Source: Tsukamurella tyrosinosolvens | Lineage (GTDB): Bacteria; Actinomycetota; Actinomycetes; Mycobacteriales; Mycobacteriaceae | Assembly: GCF_900104775.1 (NCBI RefSeq) | Contig: NZ_FNSA01000003.1 | Span: forward strand, 1,736,001-1,800,000 | Reading direction: 5' to 3' | Length of the DNA stretch: 64,000 nucleotides | Shown: piece after piece, positions 58,934-64,000 of the stretch | Numbering within the stretch: the stretch's first letter is position 1 | How the letters are laid out: every line of letters begins with the position of its first letter | Made by a program: the position numbers and the translations under genes | The notes under the pieces: generated by a model | Databases searched by the model: none | Told to the model about the DNA's origin: nothing | What the model saw: only the letters and a program-made list of their open reading frames with translations

Positions 58934-60613
58934 TCAGTCGCGGCGCCGCGAGCGCTGCACCTGGCCGAGCTCGCGCTCGACATCGGCCTGCGAGAGCATC
59001 GCCCCGGTCTGCGCGGAGAGGGTGAGCGGCAGGTCCGCGTCGACGTGGTGCGCCGTCACGTGGAGGACCCCGTCGAAGCCCATCTCGAAGGTGATCCGGA
59101 CCTCGCTCCCCGCGGGATAGCCGGGCGGGATGTCGCGGATCGTGCCCTCCACCAACAGCTTCGCGTCGCCGAGGCGCTGCGAGGCGACCTGGCCCTGCTG
59201 CTCGACGACGGTGACCTCGATCTGCTGCTGGTCCTCGCGCATCGTGCCGAAGGAGCGGCGCACGCGGACCGGCAGCGTCTGGTTGCGTTCGACGAGCCAG
59301 GTGACGCCGAGGTCGCCGTGGTCGTGCACCGCGAGCACGCCGAAGCCGCGGGAGATCACGGTGTCGACCTGGATCTCGAGCATCCGGCGCACCAGCGAGA
59401 CGGGCTGCTGGAAGGACGCCGCGACCCGGGCGATCGAGTTCTCCAGTTCCGCCGCCTGCGCGTGCAGCGGGGGAGCGCCGTCGGGCAACAGGCCGCGGGT
59501 CACGAGGTCGGCCGCGACGAGCCGCTCCATCTCCAGCTTCTCGCCGTACAGCGCGGCGCCGCGGGCCACCGCGAGGTCCGGGTCGTGCAGCTCGCCCTCG
59601 AGTCCGAGTTGCTCACGCAGCGCCCGCGCCACGGCCGGCATCCGCGAGGACCCGCCGACGAGCAGCAGCCGGTCGACCCGGTGCACGCCCCGCTTCTCGG
59701 CCGTCTTCAGGCAGTCCCGGGCCAGGTCGACGGTGCGCCGCAGCAGCGGAGCCGTCATCTCCTCCAGCTCCGCGCGGGTCAGGGTGACGACGGCGCGGGC
59801 ACCGTCGTGCGCGATCACCACGTCGGTGCGGTCGGCGACGGTCAGCTCGTGCTTGGCCTGCTCGGCCGCGAGGACCAGCGACTGCGAGCCCGCGGAATCG
59901 TCGAGCGGGTCCTCCGCGTCCGGATTCGCCTCGCAGAACCTCTGCGACAGGTGCAATGCGATCCGCTCGTCCCAGTCGGCGCCGCCGAGCTGGTGGTCGC
60001 CCTCCACCCCGAGTACTGAGATCCGCCGGTCGGCGAGCTCGATGACGGTGGCGTCGAAGGTGCCGCCGCCCAGGTCGTAGACCAGCACCGTCTCGCGCGG
60101 CGCGCCCTTGCCGAGGTCGAGGCCGCCGTCGAGCCGGCCGAAACCGTAGGACAGCGCAGCCGCGATGGGCTCGGAGAGCACGCCGGCCACGTCGAAGCCC
60201 GCGTACGCGCCGGCCTGCATGGTGGCGCGGCGTTCCTCGTCGCCGAAGTAGGCGGGCACGGTGATGACCGCGCGCCGCACCGGCTCGCCGCCGCTGAACT
60301 CGACGTCGCCCGCGAGGCTCTTGAGGATCAGCGCAGAGACCGCGGGGGCCGACCAGGTCTCGCCGTGCGCGCGGAAGCGCCACTGCGAGTCGCCCATCCG
60401 GCGCTTGACCAGACTGCAGACGTGCTCCGGATCGAGCCGGGCCTGCCGGCGCGCGCCCTCGCCCACGAGGTGGTCGTACGCCGACGCGAACAGCACCACC
60501 GAGGGCACCGTCGCCTCCCCGCCGAGCCCGCGGACGATCTCGGGGCGACCGTCCGCGCCGATGCGCGCGATCGCAGAATTGGTCGTGCCCAGGTCGATTC
60601 CGTAGACCCCCAT
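58934..60613 (-). CDS. Hsp70-family protein (short DnaK-like)
   Basis: 559 residues. ATPase motifs GIDLGTTNSAIA, VYDLGGGTFDAT and LLVGGSSRMPAVARAL show a complete nucleotide-binding domain; a beta substrate-binding part follows (PPGYPAGSEVRITFEM). It ends in a short Arg-rich tail, so the C-terminal helical lid of DnaK is mostly missing. Neighbours are an FN3-repeat protein and a divergent GrpE-like gene instead of dnaJ and hspR, so this is an alternative Hsp70 and not the main DnaK. Confidence 0.9.
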   Translation of the reverse strand: MGVYGIDLGTTNSAIARIGADGRPEIVRGLGGEATVPSVVLFASAYDHLVGEGARRQARLDPEHVCSLVKRRMGDSQWRFRAHGETWSAPAVSALILKSLAGDVEFSGGEPVRRAVITVPAYFGDEERRATMQAGAYAGFDVAGVLSEPIAAALSYGFGRLDGGLDLGKGAPRETVLVYDLGGGTFDATVIELADRRISVLGVEGDHQLGGADWDERIALHLSQRFCEANPDAEDPLDDSAGSQSLVLAAEQAKHELTVADRTDVVIAHDGARAVVTLTRAELEEMTAPLLRRTVDLARDCLKTAEKRGVHRVDRLLLVGGSSRMPAVARALREQLGLEGELHDPDLAVARGAALYGEKLEMERLVAADLVTRGLLPDGAPPLHAQAAELENSIARVAASFQQPVSLVRRMLEIQVDTVISRGFGVLAVHDHGDLGVTWLVERNQTLPVRVRRSFGTMREDQQQIEVTVVEQQGQVASQRLGDAKLLVEGTIRDIPPGYPAGSEVRITFEMGFDGVLHVTAHHVDADLPLTLSAQTGAMLSQADVERELGQVQRSRRRD

Positions 60614-60620
60614 GGCGGGG

Positions 60621-60650
60621 ATATTAGCAGCGCAGAGGGCGCGCTAGGGT
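60621..60650. promoter_or_regulatory. Divergent leaderless promoters of the Hsp70 and GrpE-like genes
   Basis: Minus strand: TAATAT (60626-60621) ends 7 nt before the Hsp70 ATG. Plus strand: TAGGGT (60645-60650) ends 8 nt before the ATG at 60659. The two start codons are only 45 bp apart, so both promoters share a very small region and are probably co-regulated. Confidence 0.55.
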
Positions 60651-60658
60651 TGGCGAGC

Positions 60659-61144
60659 ATGAGCCCAGAGGACGCCCCGGCGGAGCCCGGAACCGCCGAC
60701 GATCGGCTCGCGGAGCGGGTCGAGGACCTGGCCCGGATCCTGGCGCGCCAGGCCGGCACCGTCGAACGGCTGGCGGACGCGGAGCGGGCCCGCGAGGCGC
60801 GGGACCGGGCCGGTGCGGACCTGCCGCTCGTGGTCGAGTTGTTCGCCCTCCTCGGCGAGGTGACCGCGTGTGCCGACACTGCGGAGTCCGAGCGGGAGCG
60901 CGCGGCCTTCGCCGCCGTCGCCGCGCGCGTCGAGCGCCTGCTGGTCGGGCGCGGCGGCACCGTCGTGACCCCCGGCGCGGGGGAGCCCTTCGACCCGGCC
61001 GTCATGGAGGCCTCCGACGTCACCGCGACGGCGAACGAGGACGAGGACCGCACCGTCGCGGAGGTCCTCGCGCCCGGGCTCAGCGTGCCGGCGCGCAATG
61101 TACGGCCCGCCCGGGTGGTGGTGCGAGCCTTTCGCTCAGCGTGA
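60659..61144 (+). CDS. GrpE-like protein
   Basis: 161 residues. The first half is a long coiled-coil helix (ERVEDLARILARQAGTVERL), then VVELFALLGEV, and a C-terminal part with PFDPAVMEASDVTATAN, resembling the GrpE sequence around its beta domain (FDPxxHEAV). GrpE exchanges nucleotide on Hsp70. Divergence from the Hsp70 gene across 45 bp supports that role here. It is shorter than normal GrpE. Confidence 0.75.
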   Translation: MSPEDAPAEPGTADDRLAERVEDLARILARQAGTVERLADAERAREARDRAGADLPLVVELFALLGEVTACADTAESERERAAFAAVAARVERLLVGRGGTVVTPGAGEPFDPAVMEASDVTATANEDEDRTVAEVLAPGLSVPARNVRPARVVVRAFRSA

Positions 61145-61152
61145 ACGAAAGG
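61128..61152. repeat. Inverted repeat at the end of the GrpE-like gene
   Basis: Arms CCTTTCG (61128-61134) and CGAAAGG (61146-61152) are perfect, and TCA/TGA inside also pair: 10 of 12 positions around an odd centre. It spans the GrpE-like stop and lies about 36 bp before the symporter ATG, so it could terminate one gene or serve as an operator for the other. Confidence 0.5.
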
Positions 61153-61187
61153 GAACACCGGACGGGCGGCCGTCGTTGCAGCCCGTT

Positions 61188-62537
61188 ATGTCCTCTGTGG
61201 AATCCCCGTCGCGCGTGCCCGCGCTGCTGAAGAACTTCGGCTTCCAGATCATCGTCGGCCTCGTCGCCGGTGTGGTGCTGGGGCTGATCGCCCGGAACAT
61301 GGCGCCCGCCGCCGACGGCAACGTGAACTGGCTGGTCGGCACGCTCAAGACGATCGGGTCGAGCTACGTCAAGCTGCTGACGGTGGCGGTCGTCCCGCTG
61401 GTGTTCACCGCGGTCATCGCGTCGATCGCCAACCTGCGCAACGTGACCAACGCCGCCCGCCTCGCGGGCAAGACCCTGCTGTGGTTCGCGATCACCGCCT
61501 TCATCTCGGTGATCATCGGCATCGTCCTCGGCCTGGTGCTGCAGCCCGGGGCGCACACCACGGTCACGGGTGAGGGCAAGGCGCCGTCGAGCACCGGCTC
61601 CTGGTGGGCCTTCATCACGGGCCTGGTCCCGTCGAACTTCCTCGGCCTGCAGGCCAAGGCCTCCGACGGTTCCGTCTCGCTCAGCTTCAACGTGCTGCAA
61701 GTGCTCGTGGTCGCCGCCGCGATCGGCATCGCCGCGCTCAAGGTGGGGGAGAAGGCCGAGCCCTTCATCACCCTCAACGCGTCTCTGCTCGCGATCATCC
61801 AGAAGGTGCTGTGGTGGATCATCCGCCTCGCGCCGATCGGCACCGCCGCGCTCATCGGCACCGCCGTCGCGACCTACGGCTGGGACGCCATCGGTTCCCT
61901 GGGCGTGTTCACCGGCGCGATCTACCTGGGCCTGCTGATCGTCGGCCTCGTCGTGTACCCGCTGATCATCCGCGCGCACGGCCTCTCGGTGAAGCAGTTC
62001 TTCAGCGGCGTCTGGCCGGCCGCGCAGCTCGGCTTCGTCTCCCGCAGCTCGATCGGCACGCTGCCCGTCACCGAGCGGGTCACCGAGCGCAATCTCGGCG
62101 TGCCGCGCGAGTACGCCTCGTTCGCGGTGCCGCTCGGCGCCACCACCAAGATGGACGGCTGCGCGGCGATCTACCCGGCGATCGCGGCGATCTTCGTCGC
62201 GCAGTTCTTCCACGTCCCGCTCGGCATCACGGACTATCTGCTCATCGTGGTCGTCTCGGTGATCGGCTCGGCCGCCACCGCGGGCACCACCGGCGCGACG
62301 GTCATGCTGACCCTGACCCTCTCGACCCTCGGGTTGCCGCTGGCCGGCGTCGGCCTGCTGCTGGCCGTCGAGCCCATCGTCGACATGGGGCGCACCGCGC
62401 TCAACGTGACCGGCCAGGCGCTGGTTCCGACCATCGTCGCCAAGCAGGAGGGCATCCTCGACGAGGACGCCTACAACGCGCCGCGCAAGGACGTCTACGC
62501 CGACGAGTCCGCGGAGCCCGCGCCCGTCGCGGCCTGA
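61188..62537 (+). CDS. Dicarboxylate/amino acid:cation symporter
   Basis: 449 residues from ATG 61188. DAACS family: eight transmembrane helices plus two re-entrant loops, with the serine-rich loop SRSSIGTLPVT, PLGATTKMDGCAAIYP (NMDG-like) and AGTTGATVMLTL. It imports C4-dicarboxylates such as fumarate, succinate or malate, or glutamate/aspartate, with Na+ or H+. Its final 43 bp overlap the 3' end of the opposite hydrolase gene. Confidence 0.93.
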   Translation: MSSVESPSRVPALLKNFGFQIIVGLVAGVVLGLIARNMAPAADGNVNWLVGTLKTIGSSYVKLLTVAVVPLVFTAVIASIANLRNVTNAARLAGKTLLWFAITAFISVIIGIVLGLVLQPGAHTTVTGEGKAPSSTGSWWAFITGLVPSNFLGLQAKASDGSVSLSFNVLQVLVVAAAIGIAALKVGEKAEPFITLNASLLAIIQKVLWWIIRLAPIGTAALIGTAVATYGWDAIGSLGVFTGAIYLGLLIVGLVVYPLIIRAHGLSVKQFFSGVWPAAQLGFVSRSSIGTLPVTERVTERNLGVPREYASFAVPLGATTKMDGCAAIYPAIAAIFVAQFFHVPLGITDYLLIVVVSVIGSAATAGTTGATVMLTLTLSTLGLPLAGVGLLLAVEPIVDMGRTALNVTGQALVPTIVAKQEGILDEDAYNAPRKDVYADESAEPAPVAA

Positions 62538-63337
62538 CCGCCCCACAGCGCACGCAGCGCCGCGTTGACCTCCGCGGGGTGCTGCGTGTGCGGGTAGTAG
62601 CCGGGCACTCGCAGGCGCCGGGCGCCGATCCGATCGGCCACCGCGTCCGCGCAGGCCAGCAGCGGCTCGCCGGCGTACCGGCGATACGCCTCGGGTGCCC
62701 CGGCCCACGTGCCCGTGATCACGAGCGCGGGCCACGGTGCGGCGGCCAGCGGCTCCAGCGGCGGGTCCGCCTCCCAGACCGGGCGCTCCCGCATCGAGGT
62801 CCGGACGGCGCGCAGCCGTTCCGGAGTCGGTTCCGGCATCGCCATCCCCACGCCCTCGGTGGACAGCCGCAGGAATTCGGCCGGATCCAAGTCGGGCGGG
62901 CCCGCGCCGGGCGCGGCGTCGACGCGGGCGAGCAGGTCGCGCACCGCCGGGTGGTTCGCCGCGGCCCGCAGAGCGGACGGTTGGATCAGAGCCAGGGACC
63001 GCACGGCCCCTGGGCGTCGCGCCGCGGCGAGCATCGCGGCGAGCCCGCCGTTGGAGTGCCCGACGAGGTGCGCGCCGTCCGGGCAGGCGTCGAGGAGGAC
63101 GACGAGATCGTCGGCGTCCGTGTCGAAGTCGCTCCGGTCCGTGTCGGGCGACCGGCCGTAGCCGCGCCGGTCCACCAGGAGGAGGCGCCGCTCGTCGGCG
63201 AGCGGCCGCTGCGCGGCGAAACCATAGGCGGCATCATCGCCCCAGGTGAAGACGCCGTGCGCGAAGATCGCGGGCACCGCGGCCCGGCGCTCCGGGGCGG
63301 CGGGTCGCCAGGTGGTGACGTGGACGGGGCCGGGCAT
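62495..63337 (-). CDS. Alpha/beta hydrolase
   Basis: 280 residues from ATG 63337 with GGGAGAG upstream. Early FAHGVFTWGDDAAYG, RRGYGRSPDT, nucleophile elbow LVGHSNGGLAAML (Ser) and late GYYPHTQHPAEVN with a likely catalytic His. General esterase/epoxide-hydrolase-like fold, substrate unknown. The start lies 20 bp after the carboxylesterase stop, so they probably share a transcript. Confidence 0.85.
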   Translation of the reverse strand: MPGPVHVTTWRPAAPERRAAVPAIFAHGVFTWGDDAAYGFAAQRPLADERRLLLVDRRGYGRSPDTDRSDFDTDADDLVVLLDACPDGAHLVGHSNGGLAAMLAAARRPGAVRSLALIQPSALRAAANHPAVRDLLARVDAAPGAGPPDLDPAEFLRLSTEGVGMAMPEPTPERLRAVRTSMRERPVWEADPPLEPLAAAPWPALVITGTWAGAPEAYRRYAGEPLLACADAVADRIGARRLRVPGYYPHTQHPAEVNAALRALWGGQAATGAGSADSSA

Positions 63338-63357
63338 CGGTTGCTCTCCCGGGCCGG

Positions 63358-64000
63358 TCAGGCGGGGGCGAACGGCGCCGGCGGGCGGCCCTGCCAGATG
63401 CGGCGCGAACGCTCCTCGGGATACGGCGACGTCGTCGACGGGGCGTCGAGGAGTCGGGTGCTCCGACGCTCGGCGTCGTAGCAGGGCCAGCCCGGATCTC
63501 CGGTGGCGCAGAACCGCACCCAGGTGCGGAGCAACTCGTCCGACACGGCACGCGCACCGTCCGGCGCGTCCTCGCCGAAGAACATCACGCCCGTGGGGCA
63601 GTCCAGGGTGCCGAAGGCGAGCGGAACGTCGATGCTGTGGCAGGCGCCGTAGACCTCGGACTCCCAGCACATCTCGAACAGGTACGAGGTCCCGCCGGCC
63701 GCGGCGTTCGCCTCGGCGAGCAGCACGGACGGCATGCGGAAGGTGGCGTCGGAGTAGACGATCTCGACCGTCTCGTCGGCCGTCGCGTCCGGGTACGCGG
63801 CGCGGTACTCGGCGGGATCGCCGGGCGCGAACACCTCGAGCGCCGTGGCGGCGTCGTCCTCGGTGAAGGCGCCGCGCACGCCCATCATGATGCTGAACAG
63901 CCGGAACTCGTCGCGCATGTGCCCGGCGAGCAGGTCGATGCCCGCGGCATTGCCGTCGGCCAGCGCCTCCCACGGGGTCTGCGGCAGCAGATCCCCGTCG
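63358..64000 (-). CDS. Carboxylesterase type B, C-terminal part (right edge)
   Basis: About 214 C-terminal residues are present; the N-terminus with the catalytic Ser lies outside the window. The visible part has DGDLLPQTPWEAL, AGHMRDEFRLF and the catalytic-His motif YGACHSIDVPLAFG, typical of para-nitrobenzyl-esterase-like type B carboxylesterases. An in-frame ATG at 63918 is internal and not the start. It is followed by the hydrolase gene on the same strand. Confidence 0.88.
   Translation of the reverse strand, partial: DGDLLPQTPWEALADGNAAGIDLLAGHMRDEFRLFSIMMGVRGAFTEDDAATALEVFAPGDPAEYRAAYPDATADETVEIVYSDATFRMPSVLLAEANAAAGGTSYLFEMCWESEVYGACHSIDVPLAFGTLDCPTGVMFFGEDAPDGARAVSDELLRTWVRFCATGDPGWPCYDAERRSTRLLDAPSTTSPYPEERSRRIWQGRPPAPFAPA

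Overview
The window is very GC-rich bacterial chromosome with short intergenic gaps, many ATGA/GTGA start-stop overlaps and GTG starts. The gene set and order (ftsY; amtB-glnK-glnD-ffh; rpsP-khpA-rimM-trmD; rplS-lepB-rnhB-DUF2469-yraN-comM-dprA; xerC) point to an actinobacterium of the Mycobacteriales. A Tsukamurella- or Gordonia-like genome is my best guess, but it cannot be proved from this window. I see no tRNA, rRNA, insertion sequence, prophage or CRISPR array.

Layout. 1-4.3 kb (minus): a tightly overlapping operon of two related secreted proteins, a duplicated membrane protein, an Ala/Pro-rich secreted protein and a fused ABC ATPase-permease cut by the left edge. 4.5-8.2 kb: an FAD oxidoreductase, ftsY and an alpha/beta hydrolase. 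8.3-15.5 kb: a catabolic cluster (aryl-acid AMP/CoA ligase, FAD hydroxylase, TetR, maleate isomerase, VOC-fold dioxygenase, an unknown 81-residue protein, alpha/beta hydrolase) that probably breaks an aromatic acid down to maleate and then fumarate. 15.5-17.7 kb: a DGPF protein, an ECF42-type sigma factor and an SRPBCC protein. 17.8-23.7 kb: nitrogen control (amtB, glnK, glnD) followed by ffh. 23.7-27.0 kb: amidohydrolase, MerR regulator and acyltransferase.

27.4-36.4 kb: the rpsP operon; then a histidine-kinase-like protein lacking key residues; a four-gene cassette resembling a type VII secretion effector/immunity unit; tex; a membrane protein; and rplS with a strong terminator. 36.5-37.6 kb: an NTF2-like protein and a TetR regulator behind a 36-bp operator-like palindrome. 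37.6-42.7 kb: lepB to dprA. 43-50 kb: a MscS-like membrane protein, a YdeI-like protein, the metQNI methionine importer, an MFS transporter and xerC. 50-56.8 kb (minus): zwf, an M23 peptidase relative, a methyltransferase-DCC fusion, an SRPBCC membrane protein, an M48 protease and a Bcr/CflA transporter. 56.8-61.1 kb: an unusual Hsp70 / FN3 / GrpE-like module with divergent promoters. 61.2-64 kb: a dicarboxylate symporter, a hydrolase and a carboxylesterase cut by the right edge.

Two window-wide signals stand out. About 14 genes have a TANNNT-like -10 box 6-8 nt before the start codon, which predicts leaderless mRNAs. The 9-mer GCACCGTCG (either strand) occurs about 39 times by hand count, against about two expected from base composition, and appears to impose rare codons.
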